Below, piece after piece: positions 1 through 7,876 of a stretch of 29,101 nucleotides of DNA. A program made the translations under genes and the position numbers. This DNA is from a virus, in the IMG/VR virus record IMGVR_UViG_3300042731_001723, positions 1 to 29,101 of that record. One strand, 5' to 3'. How positions within the stretch are numbered: the first letter of the stretch is position 1; each line of letters begins with the position of its first letter. The notes under the pieces were generated by a model. That model had not been told where the DNA came from and made no database searches. It saw only the letters and a program-made list of their open reading frames with translations.

Positions 1-15
1 ACTTGTACTGTGGTG
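1..15. other. Fold-back assembly or amplification artefact
   Basis: These 15 bases are the exact reverse complement of 29023-29037, and base 16 onwards then continues as the forward copy of 29033 onwards. Bases 1-5 (ACTTG) pair with 16-20 (CAAGT). The sequence therefore jumps strands at this point, as in inverted chimeras from whole-genome amplification or a misjoined contig end. It is not part of the capsid gene and should be trimmed. Confidence 0.85.
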
Positions 16-84
16 CAAGTGACCCATTACCTCTGTCAAGCCCATAGATTCGTCACGTTGGAATGCGACTACTACAGGTGTACC
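16..84. repeat. Terminal direct repeat, left copy
   Basis: These 69 bp are identical to 29033-29101. The repeat lies inside the capsid gene and keeps its reading frame when the ends are joined. It is therefore the overlap of a circular or circularly permuted assembly rather than a biological terminal repeat. The unique genome length would be about 29.0 kb. Confidence 0.9.
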
Positions 85-867
85 TGCAGGGCGAATCTCT
101 ACACCTGCACCTGCAAGGGGTCTAGGTGTACCGACTGCGTATGCCACACCACCACGTGACATCATTGCACCGATTTTATCACCTGCAGATTCATTCACAA
201 ATGATGATTTGAAAATGTCTACACCACCGAATCGGCCTGCAAATCCCTGACCTTTAATGGCTAGCATGTCCTCAGTAGCAGGGCTGAATGCAAGTGCGTT
301 GTTAGATTCACTACGCAATGAATCACGTAAATCAGATAACTGCTGAGGGTGCAAGATACAGTAGAACTCACCATTATTAGACTCTGATTCTAACTGGAAC
401 ATAGCATCATAGAAATCGTCTACTGACATGTCCACACCTGATGTACCTACAGAGTTTGTAGCACTAGAGAATGTAGCACAGATGATTTGATTAATACGTG
501 CCTCTGCAGACATTGCCATTTTCTGAGCAATAGTGAACGGGTCAATGTCGATGCCTAGTCCTGTCATCGCTGCAAGGTCAGTGATGTCATATCGCAATGC
601 AGAACGACCTACAGTGATGTCTACAGTAGACGGGGTCAAAGTAGATGCAGTGACATCTGCACCGTCAGCTGCTGATGCGAATGGAGTATTAGCACCCCAG
701 TCTGCATATCGCATACGCATTGATTTTGAACCGATACCGGCTACGTCACCTGCAAAGAGCAAAGCCCCAGTATTTCGAATAGATGCCATGTCTGCAAGTA
801 CGGCACGTACCTCATTTTCAATCATTGCAGCCAGACGCAAATTACCTAAATCTGAATAAGTAGTCAT
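16..867 (-). CDS. Major capsid protein, N-terminal part (gene wraps around the cut)
   Basis: The gene starts at the ATG at 867, preceded by an AGGT ribosome site. It reads MTTYSDLGNLRLAA and then an alpha/beta protein without gaps to the window edge. Joining base 84 to 29101 keeps the frame and gives a 303-residue protein ending at 28973. Length, lack of membrane segments, and position after portal, scaffold and fibre genes and before neck genes fit an HK97-fold major coat protein, forming the icosahedral shell on the scaffold encoded at 3107-3796. The middle contains QIICATFSSATNSVGTSG and a FYCILHPQQLSDLRDSL stretch, of the type seen in coat proteins of uncultured phages. The assignment rests on synteny and general resemblance, not on a diagnostic motif. 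It is the first gene of the late transcription unit. Confidence 0.8.
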
Positions 868-1024
868 AGTTTTATACCTGTGGATAGTGTATGTAGTTGT
901 GAAATCTGTACGGATTCTAGCACTGTTGACGGGTGTGACCCTATCCGATGTAGTGACTATCGCCCGTCTGCATATTCACTGCAGTCATGTAGTCTATGTG
1001 TATTCTATCTGAAAATGTGATAGT

Positions 1025-1051
1025 ATTGTATACAGTGACAGTATCTGTCAA
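1025..1051 (-). promoter_or_regulatory. Candidate late promoter for the capsid unit
   Basis: On the minus strand TTGACA (1051-1046) is followed after 15 bases by TACAAT (1030-1025). The -35 box is a perfect match, but the spacer is short for sigma70. The palindrome TGACAG-TAT-CTGTCA at 1036-1050 overlaps the -35 box and spacer, so a repressor or activator bound there would control this promoter. The expected transcript start near 1018 lies within a small hairpin (CTATC 1023-1019, GATAG 1009-1005). Inferred from sequence only. Confidence 0.45.
1036..1050. promoter_or_regulatory. Palindromic operator candidate TGACAG-TAT-CTGTCA
   Basis: Perfect 6-bp inverted repeat with a 3-bp centre, lying between the divergent plus-strand gene at 1081 and the capsid gene. 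It overlaps the -35 box of the capsid promoter. Its core ACAGTATCTGT recurs at 15815-15825, upstream of the plus-strand exonuclease gene, which suggests one regulator for both. Confidence 0.55.
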
Positions 1052-1080
1052 TCTGTTCAATCATTACAAAGGGGTCAATC

Positions 1081-1401
1081 ATGTCAGTAGACTACTCTGA
1101 TACAAACTCATATCCACGTGTGACCACAGTCAGTATCACGACATCTGCCACATTCATCACACTACCACGTGACTGCACATCTGTCAGTTTTGGTAGTGCA
1201 GCTGCATTGCACTGGTCAAATGTAGGTGATGAGGGTGATACATTTGGTGCATCAGGTGACATCACACAGTACGGTTTTGTACCTGCAAATAATATGTTTA
1301 GTCTACCTATGGAGACAGGCAGACAGTCAAACCGTACTCTGCTAGTGTCTACTCAGTCAGGTACGGCAGACCTACACATAGTCATCATTAAAGAGAAATA
1401 A
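1081..1401 (+). CDS. Small beta-rich protein, plus strand, unknown role
   Basis: 106 residues with a good Shine-Dalgarno (AAAGGGG, 6 bases before the ATG). The sequence alternates Thr/Ser/Val and Gly, for example SVSFGSAAALHWSNVGDEGD and FVPANNMFSL, as expected of a beta-sandwich. It resembles small virion decoration or fibre-tip domains more than an enzyme. No signal peptide or membrane segment. It is the only gene on the plus strand inside the structural region, between the fibre and capsid genes. A palindrome lies upstream and a hairpin downstream, so it looks like an independently expressed insert. It could be a head-surface or receptor-binding accessory, or a moron-type gene. I do not recognise the family. 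Confidence 0.75.
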   Translation: MSVDYSDTNSYPRVTTVSITTSATFITLPRDCTSVSFGSAAALHWSNVGDEGDTFGASGDITQYGFVPANNMFSLPMETGRQSNRTLLVSTQSGTADLHIVIIKEK

Positions 1402-1403
1402 GA

Positions 1404-1436
1404 CAGGCCCCAGTCAAGGGGATTGACTAGGGCCTG
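1404..1436. terminator. Hairpin between convergent genes, probably bidirectional terminator
   Basis: CAGGCCC (1404-1410) pairs with GGGCCTG (1430-1436). After a C-A mismatch the stem continues for six pairs (1412-1417 with 1423-1428) around a GGGGA loop. It lies between the stops of the plus gene ending at 1401 and the minus fibre gene ending at 1469. The minus-strand side is followed by a T-rich stretch (TCTTATTTCTC). The plus side has no T run. Confidence 0.65.
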
Positions 1437-1468
1437 AATGGTATGAGAGAATGTGTGAGGTGTATGTA

Positions 1469-2827
1469 TTACACTGATACTGCAATGTCAATGCCAGTCA
1501 GGTTCTGTACTGACTTGACTGTGACCACACTGCTAGATGTGTACACTACCTCTAGGTCTACTTTGTTTCCTGACCCATCCATAGCAGAGACGTGTACAAG
1601 TTGTTCACCTAAGTTGTGTGTCAATGCTAGACCAGTGTTAGCAGTCAATGACTGATTCTGAAACCCTTTACGGATAGATGACAGGGCTACTAAAAATTCA
1701 CCTGTACTACTGTTGTACTGTAGCAAGTTGCCTGCAGCAGGGTCTGCATCTACTGCGTTTCTGGCACGACTGTCAGTGTAGTAGAGATTTGTACCCTCTG
1801 ACACGTCTGACGTAGAACCTGAAAATGAGATTTGACCTGCATTGTATGTGATAGCAGTACCACCTGACAGGTGTGCATCTACCAGTGAATCTGCATAGAA
1901 CTTATTTGTAGCACCTACTGCCTGTACAATGTCGTCTGTGTTAGCATCTAAACTGAACTGGCCGCCCCCGTCGAATGCTAGACCCTGACCTGCACTGAAC
2001 TCATTGAATACATCAGATAGCAATACAGACAAAGCACCTGTAGTACTATTGTATGTCAATAGTTGTACGTCTTGCGCACCTGCTGCAGTGACACTGAGAG
2101 CTGCACGACTGCGACTATCTGTGTAATAGAGGTTTGACCCCTCTGCCACGTCGCCCGTATCGCCTGAAAATGAGATTTGACCTGCATTGTACGTGATACC
2201 TGTACCACCTGACAGGTGACTGTCTACCAAATTATCAGAGTAGAATAGGTTGTTAGACCCCTCTGTGATTTGGTCTGACGTGGCACTGAGACTGAATACA
2301 CCGTCAGCATATGCAAGACCAGTACCTGCACTGAAAAATGCTTTGATCTCTGCCTGATCTGCAGTGAATGCACCTGTAGCACTGTCATAGTTTACACCTG
2401 CAGATGCACTGAACTTAGCACGGATTTGTGCATCAGATAGACCACTGTTCACCTGTTCCCAGTCTGCATCTGTACCTGCGCTACCACCGTTGTGAATGTA
2501 TGCCTCTACTGGGCTAGCAGTAGACAAAAATACAATGTCACCTTCTTGAAAGTTCGACCCTGTGTACACATTCGATACAAAACCTGACAAAGTCGATTCT
2601 GTAGTGTTCACAGTCACAGATGTGATAGTTAATGGGTCAATCTTTAATTTGTTAACACCGTTGTCAGCTACTACACTTGCATAGTTTGCACTGTCTGGGT
2701 GAATACCGTTGATGACGTTGCCGTGCAAGTATCCACGGGTGATAACGTGATTGTCATTCGATACTGTACCGTTTTGTTTAATGAGGCCCTCAAAGGTGAC
2801 CTCTGGGGCTAAAAATCTCTGTGCCAT
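1469..2827 (-). CDS. Fibre or spike protein with NLYYTDSR repeats
   Basis: 452 residues. The N-terminal part (1-110) begins MAQRFLAPEVTFEG and probably attaches to the virion. The middle is repetitive. Residues about 184-245 and 298-358 share the motif set EGSNxxxYxDxLVDxHLSGG, TYNAGQISFSG and EGxNLYYTDSRxR. Repeats of the EGSNLYYTDxR type are common in fibre-like proteins of aquatic phages. The C-terminal 60 residues (TGLALTHNLGEQLVHVSAMD...) resemble a small beta tip domain, and the neighbouring 72-residue protein has a similar pattern. The gene lies between scaffold and capsid genes, an unusual place for a tail fibre, so a head-attached fibre is possible. ATG chosen for its AGAGGTTCTAAAC ribosome site. 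Confidence 0.75.
   Translation of the reverse strand: MAQRFLAPEVTFEGLIKQNGTVSNDNHVITRGYLHGNVINGIHPDSANYASVVADNGVNKLKIDPLTITSVTVNTTESTLSGFVSNVYTGSNFQEGDIVFLSTASPVEAYIHNGGSAGTDADWEQVNSGLSDAQIRAKFSASAGVNYDSATGAFTADQAEIKAFFSAGTGLAYADGVFSLSATSDQITEGSNNLFYSDNLVDSHLSGGTGITYNAGQISFSGDTGDVAEGSNLYYTDSRSRAALSVTAAGAQDVQLLTYNSTTGALSVLLSDVFNEFSAGQGLAFDGGGQFSLDANTDDIVQAVGATNKFYADSLVDAHLSGGTAITYNAGQISFSGSTSDVSEGTNLYYTDSRARNAVDADPAAGNLLQYNSSTGEFLVALSSIRKGFQNQSLTANTGLALTHNLGEQLVHVSAMDGSGNKVDLEVVYTSSSVVTVKSVQNLTGIDIAVSV
1818..2191. repeat. Internal DNA duplication in the fibre gene (two copies)
   Basis: A 29-bp stretch at 1818-1846 is identical to 2163-2191. The match continues beyond it with few differences, and a CCACCTGACAGGTG block follows in both copies. 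The copies are 345 bp apart, in the same orientation and frame, so this is a recent tandem duplication of a fibre repeat module. Confidence 0.75.
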
Positions 2828-2878
2828 GTTTAGAACCTCTGTCTATTCGTTGTGAATCACGACTGATTTTTTATTCAG

Positions 2879-3097
2879 TCATCGATAGTATATCACCCCT
2901 GTCTCTGTCGTCTCAAAAATGACAGTGAATGTCAGGTTATTATTGTACGTCACGTCACCGTAGACTACGTGGCCGTCAATCTCTATCCACACCATAGGTC
3001 TATACCCTAGACCGTGTGTCACTACGATAGTAGACAGGTTTGTGAAATCATGTCGTGACGGTACACCTGCACCGTCACTGAATAGGAATGTAGACAT
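2879..3097 (-). CDS. Small beta-domain virion protein (72 aa)
   Basis: 72 residues beginning MSTFLFSDGAGVPSRHDF, with the pattern TIVVTHGLGYRPMVWIEIDG and then a second strand-rich half ending TGVIYYR. It resembles the C-terminal tip domain of the adjacent fibre protein (THNLGEQLVHVSAMDGSG). It may be a detached fibre tip or a head-surface protein. Ribosome site AGAGGTGTCAG before the ATG. It lies between scaffold and fibre genes and is probably co-transcribed with both. Function inferred only from context. Confidence 0.65.
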   Translation of the reverse strand: MSTFLFSDGAGVPSRHDFTNLSTIVVTHGLGYRPMVWIEIDGHVVYGDVTYNNNLTFTVIFETTETGVIYYR

Positions 3098-3106
3098 CTG
3101 ACACCT

Positions 3107-3796
3107 CTAGAACTTAAATGGGCTATCAGACTTGCCTGACTGACTGTAGTATGCCTGTCGTATCGCCTCACGGTTCTGTGCATAAAATGCAGGGTCTGTG
3201 GCCCGTTGCAGAATGTCGTTAGGTACAGGCGCACCTGTCTGTGCTGCTACACCACGATTTGAGGCAGGTGCAGTCTGTGGGGTGACCTGTGGGGTGACCT
3301 GTGGGGTGACCTGTGGGGTCTGCATAGACTGGGCAGGCATCTGTGTCTGCTCTGCCGTATCTGCTACAGTAGGTGACTGAATGAACGGGCGCAGGACTGC
3401 AGGCGCAGTGTCAGGACTGTCATGAATAGTCTGCATCCAATCACTTAGAGACAGTTGGTCTTTTTTGGCACGGCCCTGCATCTCACGTTCATAGGCCCAT
3501 TCGACTGCATCCCGTACACCGTTGTCTGTGATGCCGTACTGACTGATGACTGTATGTCGTTCATATCTACTGTTAGCCGTAGTCAGTTCACCCCGTAGTG
3601 ATTCTACCTGTTTTGTCAGGTTATCGACTAGACCGATTTTTGCAGATGCCTCATCTAGACGGGCCTGATACTCTGACAGCTGTGATTCAGTTGCAGTCAG
3701 TTTCTCTGAGTATTTGGCGATTCGTTGTCTAACGATTTCATCTACGTGTGATTTAGCCACGTACTCTACACCGTCATGTGTGATAGTATTACTCAT
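3107..3796 (-). CDS. Capsid scaffolding protein
   Basis: 229 residues. Residues about 18-85 are strongly heptad-like and charged (coiled coil). A Gln/Pro/Thr-rich linker with four TPQV-type tetrapeptide repeats follows at about 163-180, and the C-terminus is short and basic (SGKSDSPFKF). This layout, directly after portal and shortly before the capsid gene, fits a scaffold that directs shell assembly and is then lost. No protease gene is visible in the window, so the scaffold may leave intact or be cleaved by another activity. The ribosome site is GGGAAAAAAGACA. A CAAAGGGAAAAAA leader is shared with the late gene starting at 28838. Confidence 0.75.
   Translation of the reverse strand: MSNTITHDGVEYVAKSHVDEIVRQRIAKYSEKLTATESQLSEYQARLDEASAKIGLVDNLTKQVESLRGELTTANSRYERHTVISQYGITDNGVRDAVEWAYEREMQGRAKKDQLSLSDWMQTIHDSPDTAPAVLRPFIQSPTVADTAEQTQMPAQSMQTPQVTPQVTPQVTPQTAPASNRGVAAQTGAPVPNDILQRATDPAFYAQNREAIRQAYYSQSGKSDSPFKF
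3275..3319. repeat. 12-bp tandem repeat encoding TPQV units
   Basis: CTGTGGGGTGAC is repeated three times (3275, 3287, 3299) and a fourth partial copy ends at 3319. The period is four codons, so copy number could change without frameshift. It lies in the linker of the scaffold gene. Confidence 0.9.
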
Positions 3797-3822
3797 TGTC
3801 TTTTTTCCCTTTGAATGAATGG

Positions 3823-5280
3823 TTAGAATGTTAGGTTATCCTGTTGGATTTTTAATAGTTCACGTCGTGCATCTGTGTCATCAAAGTCAGGGTGTAGAAT
3901 CTTCATTGCATCTACCTTTGAGATGAGGCCTGCAGCCAGTAGTGCTAACATGTTCTCACGTTGTTCTTTAGATTCCTGTGGTGACAGAGGTATAGCATGA
4001 TACTCTACTCTATAACCTGATTCAGGGTACGATGTACCTAGGTATCTATTTGAAATCTTTGCACTGATTTCTAGTGTCTCTACATCTGCACGTCTGAATG
4101 ACGGTGCGTATTTTCTCTGTGATTCACGTAGACTACTGCGACTGATAGCAATGGCATACCCTGACCGTGGGTCACCTGACATTTTCTGAACGTCTGCAGG
4201 ATTGATACCCATGTATGAACTGATGCGACGTTCATAGACTGTGATTGATTCTAGCATTTGACCCACGTCACCACCTGCCTGATACTGTCCTATCTGAGGC
4301 TGCTGCCCTGCCTGCAGGTCTGGGTCTGGGGTGAATACTAGAATAGATGCAGGGTCTGATGCGATAGCCTGTCTACGTGATTCTAGATTGTTATCAAAGG
4401 TGTCAAGGCCTGCAAGGGTCGCCCCCATTAAATACCTCTGTGGGTGACTGCAGTCACGGCATAGATGTAGAAAGTACGTGTACAGTACTGCTGCATTCAA
4501 GGCCCCCATAACACACTCACGGTTTGCGTATGCATCGAATAGGTGACCGTGTACCTCTGCATGATACAGACTGTACGGTAGAAACGGTTCACCTGCACTG
4601 TCTCTGTACGGGTACGATGCACCTGACATCTGTTGACCTAGGTATTTCTCAGTCACATCGTCTGCACGTTCACCGTTCTGATTCAGTGTGTAGATTTCAT
4701 ACACGGGGTTCTGTGGGTTCTCTATTGACAGGTAGTCTACTGTCCATTCATGTTTATTGCATTCATGACAGTACCGTAGTCGTGTCTCTTTGATAGTGTG
4801 TGGCCGTGACGGGTCGCCTGCAGAGGCCTCTGCATCTACCATGTCTACAGTCACGATGCGATACAGTAGGCCCTGACCGTCATCTGTCATGTCTACACGT
4901 ATCATGCATTCATTCATACCTAGGGTGTAATATTGTACTTTTTGCATCATTGACCACAGGCCTGCATCATTGACCAGACCCTCACGGCCTACCAGACCCT
5001 CTGCAGTCTGACCACCTGCCTCAGTCACACTGATAGTCGGTGGTTCTACGTACAGACCACACAGTGCATCTACTGATGCTTTGAATATGTTAGATGACAT
5101 ATCAGGTACACCCCACGCAGCCTGTCTAGATTCAGGTATGTGATTTGCTATCTCATCTATCAAGTCTTGCAGCCACTGGCCACAGAGCATACGTCTACGT
5201 AGACCACTGTGTTCTATTCGTCTCTGTGTGGCCTGATTCTGATTCAATGGCATAGGGGGGATTTGATTATTTGAATACAT
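3823..5280 (-). CDS. Portal protein
   Basis: 485 residues, the usual size for a portal. It lies immediately after terminase large subunit (3 bases between) and before scaffold. An N-terminal helical region (QRRIEHSGLRRRMLCGQWLQ) is followed by mixed alpha/beta segments. A C-terminal helical part contains MGINPADVQKMSGDPRSGYA, and an SGxA(I) segment at this point is frequent in portals of uncultured phages. The tail ends in a charged helix (LHPDFDDTDARRELLKIQQD). It would form the dodecameric ring at the unique vertex through which DNA is packaged. Assignment rests on synteny plus overall pattern. Confidence 0.8.
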   Translation of the reverse strand: MYSNNQIPPMPLNQNQATQRRIEHSGLRRRMLCGQWLQDLIDEIANHIPESRQAAWGVPDMSSNIFKASVDALCGLYVEPPTISVTEAGGQTAEGLVGREGLVNDAGLWSMMQKVQYYTLGMNECMIRVDMTDDGQGLLYRIVTVDMVDAEASAGDPSRPHTIKETRLRYCHECNKHEWTVDYLSIENPQNPVYEIYTLNQNGERADDVTEKYLGQQMSGASYPYRDSAGEPFLPYSLYHAEVHGHLFDAYANRECVMGALNAAVLYTYFLHLCRDCSHPQRYLMGATLAGLDTFDNNLESRRQAIASDPASILVFTPDPDLQAGQQPQIGQYQAGGDVGQMLESITVYERRISSYMGINPADVQKMSGDPRSGYAIAISRSSLRESQRKYAPSFRRADVETLEISAKISNRYLGTSYPESGYRVEYHAIPLSPQESKEQRENMLALLAAGLISKVDAMKILHPDFDDTDARRELLKIQQDNLTF

Positions 5281-5283
5281 ATA

Positions 5284-6708
5284 TCACCTGCTGATTTTTG
5301 ATTGTTTGGGCGCACGATACTGAATGTCTATGATAGGCATTGTAGCATATCTCAGTGCATCTATACAGTGTTTCCATTCTGATAGTGTGTCCATACCCCC
5401 AGACTTTTTTATAGCCCAGTATTTGAGACTTTTAATGGTACGTTCACACCGTGGAAAAATCTGAAACCTAGAATCACACATTAGTTCATGCAGGGCCTGA
5501 CAACCGTAGTAGACTGAGTATTTAGGCTTGTAGGCCGTGCGTATCCTAAATGGTAGTTTGCCCTTTGGATAGTTCAGAACGTGGGCAAATGCAGAGACTA
5601 GCATAGTGTTAGACATTCTGCCCCCGTTGTTCTTTGACCCACCGTGTGACCTGTCACCTGTCCACCGTTGAATGTGGGCTATGTCTAAACCGTTTCTACG
5701 TATCATCGCTATAATAGATTTTGCATGCACCTCTGCAGATGAGCCTGATGCTACATATTCGTCTACCACATATACTATCGGTTTGTCTGAATCTGTCACA
5801 TCTACTGCAGTCAATATGGCTACCTGTGATGCAATGTCGTGACCGTGGTCAATACCGATAGACCAGATGTACTGTCTGTCAGGATTTGGTGTCAGGTCTG
5901 ATACTAGGTCGTCTGTGAACTGTTCAAATATGCGACCCTCTGGTATGCCACCATCCCAGTCACCATTCATACGCACGTCACGGTCTAGAGGTAGAAACGA
6001 CATGCGTAGTGCCTCTATCTCATCTGCCGTCATCAGTGGCCTGCACCCTATCGGTGTACAGTTCTCTACATTCATGATGCCTACATGTTCATGAACGATG
6101 TTATCTTTTACAAGCTGCTTTAACCACTCAAGGGGCGCACCGATAGGTGTGAGTGTGAATAACATTGTACCCTTTGTACGGGTGGTACGTGCTTTTAACT
6201 CACCAAATAGGTCAGGGGGGGGCGGTTCATCTACCCATATGTGATCTACAGTACCGGAGGCGATGCCCAGTGTACCTTGGTTCGTAGTCTTAAATCTGAC
6301 TAAACTGCCGTTCTTAAATCTGACAATAGGTGCGCCTGTACCTCTGTACCCTTTACCAGTGACGAACTCTACAGACGGGTGTAGTTCATGTTTCGGTACA
6401 AGTTCATGAAATTTGCCCATGATAGTTCTGCTCTGTTCCCATGAATGGCATATCACCCAGACCTCTATAGGCGGTGGTGTCACTGACTTGTATTGATGAC
6501 GGCCTAGACATCTGCAGATAGTATCGTAGGCCCCACACATCGTCTTGCCTATCTGATTGCCTGCCCTGAATAGTACCATTTGGTGCGTGTCCTCTAGTAC
6601 CTGTTTCTGTATCTCAGTAGGTCGCCAGTATCGCAGGGGGTTCTGTTCTGCATCTGCATTCAGTACCCCTGCAGTACGTGCAATAGTGGCCAGTGCAGAC
6701 AGATTCAT
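5284..6708 (-). CDS. terL: Terminase large subunit
   Basis: 474 residues. The ATPase domain has Walker A FRAGNQIGKT (residues 47-56), Walker B HIWVDEP (156-162) and a coupling TLTP motif (185-188). The RNase H-like nuclease domain has its first acidic residue in SIGIDHGHD (D287), a second acidic cluster in VVDEY (316-318) and a last one in KHCIDALRYA (D450). All key residues are present, so it should be an active DNA-packaging motor and headful or site-specific nuclease acting with the small subunit and portal. The start overlaps the end of the methyltransferase gene by four bases (ATGA). Confidence 0.93.
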   Translation of the reverse strand: MNLSALATIARTAGVLNADAEQNPLRYWRPTEIQKQVLEDTHQMVLFRAGNQIGKTMCGAYDTICRCLGRHQYKSVTPPPIEVWVICHSWEQSRTIMGKFHELVPKHELHPSVEFVTGKGYRGTGAPIVRFKNGSLVRFKTTNQGTLGIASGTVDHIWVDEPPPPDLFGELKARTTRTKGTMLFTLTPIGAPLEWLKQLVKDNIVHEHVGIMNVENCTPIGCRPLMTADEIEALRMSFLPLDRDVRMNGDWDGGIPEGRIFEQFTDDLVSDLTPNPDRQYIWSIGIDHGHDIASQVAILTAVDVTDSDKPIVYVVDEYVASGSSAEVHAKSIIAMIRRNGLDIAHIQRWTGDRSHGGSKNNGGRMSNTMLVSAFAHVLNYPKGKLPFRIRTAYKPKYSVYYGCQALHELMCDSRFQIFPRCERTIKSLKYWAIKKSGGMDTLSEWKHCIDALRYATMPIIDIQYRAPKQSKISR

Positions 6709-7349
6709 GTGAATAGCCTCATCTGTCTCTGATGTTCATGCAGACGTGACTGAGCAGCTGCAAAGTAGACAGGGTCAATCTCATAGGCATCTAGACTGTG
6801 ACCTGTGTTGTGACAGGCCACTGCAATAGACCCAGACCCTAGGTGTGTATCTAGTATACGGTCTGTCTTTTTGGCAAATGTGTCTAGTATCCACTCATAT
6901 AGTCTGACAGGTTTCTGTGTGGGGTGTATCTTTTTGCCGTAGCCTGATTCAAAGTGGTGCATAGTGAATCTACGTACAGGTCTGTCTAGATTTGTCCATG
7001 CTATCTCTGCGTCTGCTAGGGGATTTGTGCCGTTGTTTTTATCCCATATCAGTAGACATCGTGTATTACCTAGGTAGTCTAGAAAGTAGTTGCCACCCCA
7101 TATCACCTGATGTCGTGATACCCTCTGCACCTGTTCAAAGTACTCTGCATCAGGTATAGCTGCATCCCATTCTGTTCTATGTGCATCTATGCATGACGTA
7201 CTGTACATAGATGATGAATGATGTGACTGTGCCATACTTGATACTATATTGATACCATACGGGGGGTCTACTATTGCTAGGTCGTACTGATTGTCTGACA
7301 TCTGACGTAGGGCCTGCATGCAGTCTGCATGATGTAGATTGATTGTCAT
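6705..7349 (-). CDS. DNA adenine-N6 methyltransferase (beta-class order)
   Basis: 214 residues. The catalytic motif DPPY is at 28-31, HPTQKP at 142-147 and the AdoMet-binding motif LDTHLGSGSIA at 166-176, so motif IV precedes motif I as in beta-class enzymes. DPPY rather than SPPY favours adenine N6. It should methylate phage (and host) DNA, protecting against restriction or marking DNA. It sits between the two terminase genes with ATGA overlaps on both sides, so it is made together with the packaging motor. The recognition site cannot be read from sequence. No endonuclease partner lies next to it, so it is an orphan enzyme. Confidence 0.9.
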   Translation of the reverse strand: MTINLHHADCMQALRQMSDNQYDLAIVDPPYGINIVSSMAQSHHSSSMYSTSCIDAHRTEWDAAIPDAEYFEQVQRVSRHQVIWGGNYFLDYLGNTRCLLIWDKNNGTNPLADAEIAWTNLDRPVRRFTMHHFESGYGKKIHPTQKPVRLYEWILDTFAKKTDRILDTHLGSGSIAVACHNTGHSLDAYEIDPVYFAAAQSRLHEHQRQMRLFT

Positions 7350-7876
7350 TGCGCACCGCCTGTATGCAGTTGTAGAACACTCTGGTCTAGCATGTCTATC
7401 AATCTATCTTTGAGGACTGGGGGCAGGCCTCTGACTGCCATTGCAATAGTGTGCAGTAGTTCATCAGGATTTGTCACCCCGTCTAGTTCTGCTGCGTCTG
7501 CCCTCATCTGTGTCCACTCATCATGTATCTGCACGTGTAGTCTGTGAAACTGTGGTAGCGCATGATGTGACCCCCTGTCACGTGTGGCCTGTATGTCAGA
7601 TGCTATCTCTGCTAGTTTAGCCTGTCTGAATAGTAGTGGGTCTGATTCTACACCGGCCTCTGACGTGATGACTGTCTGTGCAGCTGCAGGTGCAGCTACT
7701 GGGTCACGTCGTTCTAGTTTTTTGTTCTGACCGTTCACTATCCGACTGATAGTAGATTTGTGTACACCGTACTGCTCTGCTAGTGACTGGTATGTGTGAC
7801 CACCGTCTGCATACAGTGCCTGTATGTCTAGACGTTCAGTCTCTGACAGTGTGCCACGTGTTGTATTACGTGCCAT
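7346..7876 (-). CDS. Terminase small subunit-like DNA-binding protein
   Basis: 176 residues from the ATG at 7876, which overlaps the previous stop as TGATG. An upstream in-frame GTG at 7879 is less likely. The N-terminus holds a helix-turn-helix (TYQSLAEQYGVHKSTISRIVNG), followed by an Ala-rich linker and a helical C-terminal half (QIHDEWTQMRADAAELDG). The layout and position two genes before terL fit a small terminase subunit that binds the packaging site and loads the large subunit. The HTH is of the resolvase/Myb-like type often seen in these proteins. A transcription factor is the alternative. Confidence 0.65.
   Translation of the reverse strand: MARNTTRGTLSETERLDIQALYADGGHTYQSLAEQYGVHKSTISRIVNGQNKKLERRDPVAAPAAAQTVITSEAGVESDPLLFRQAKLAEIASDIQATRDRGSHHALPQFHRLHVQIHDEWTQMRADAAELDGVTNPDELLHTIAMAVRGLPPVLKDRLIDMLDQSVLQLHTGGAQ

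Larger units (their letters stand above)
868..1080. other. Divergent control region between capsid and plus-strand gene
   Basis: 213 bases without a gene. Holds the late promoter and the palindrome annotated at 1025-1051, plus distant arms GACGGG (921-926) and CCCGTC (962-967). I found no convincing sigma70 promoter for the plus-strand gene. Confidence 0.5.

Noticed and set aside
16-84. Biological terminal repeat or cohesive end of the packaged DNA
   Set aside because: It lies in the middle of the capsid coding frame and its end coincides with a fold-back, so it is an assembly overlap.
533-859. Plus-strand open frame of 108 residues over the capsid gene
   Set aside because: Lies wholly within the capsid gene on the other strand, with no ribosome site and a Ser/Pro/Arg-rich product typical of a shadow frame.
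2860-2881. GACTGA...TCAGTC stem after the 72-residue gene as a terminator
   Set aside because: Six-base stem with an A/T-only loop and no T run after it on the minus strand. The downstream fibre gene has no other promoter that I can see.
3275-3319. Possible short CRISPR-like or regulatory repeat
   Set aside because: The 12-bp period is a multiple of three, has no spacers, and encodes a low-complexity linker in the scaffold gene.
7346-7349. A restriction-modification pair with the methyltransferase
   Set aside because: Neighbours are terminase subunits on both sides. No restriction endonuclease is adjacent.
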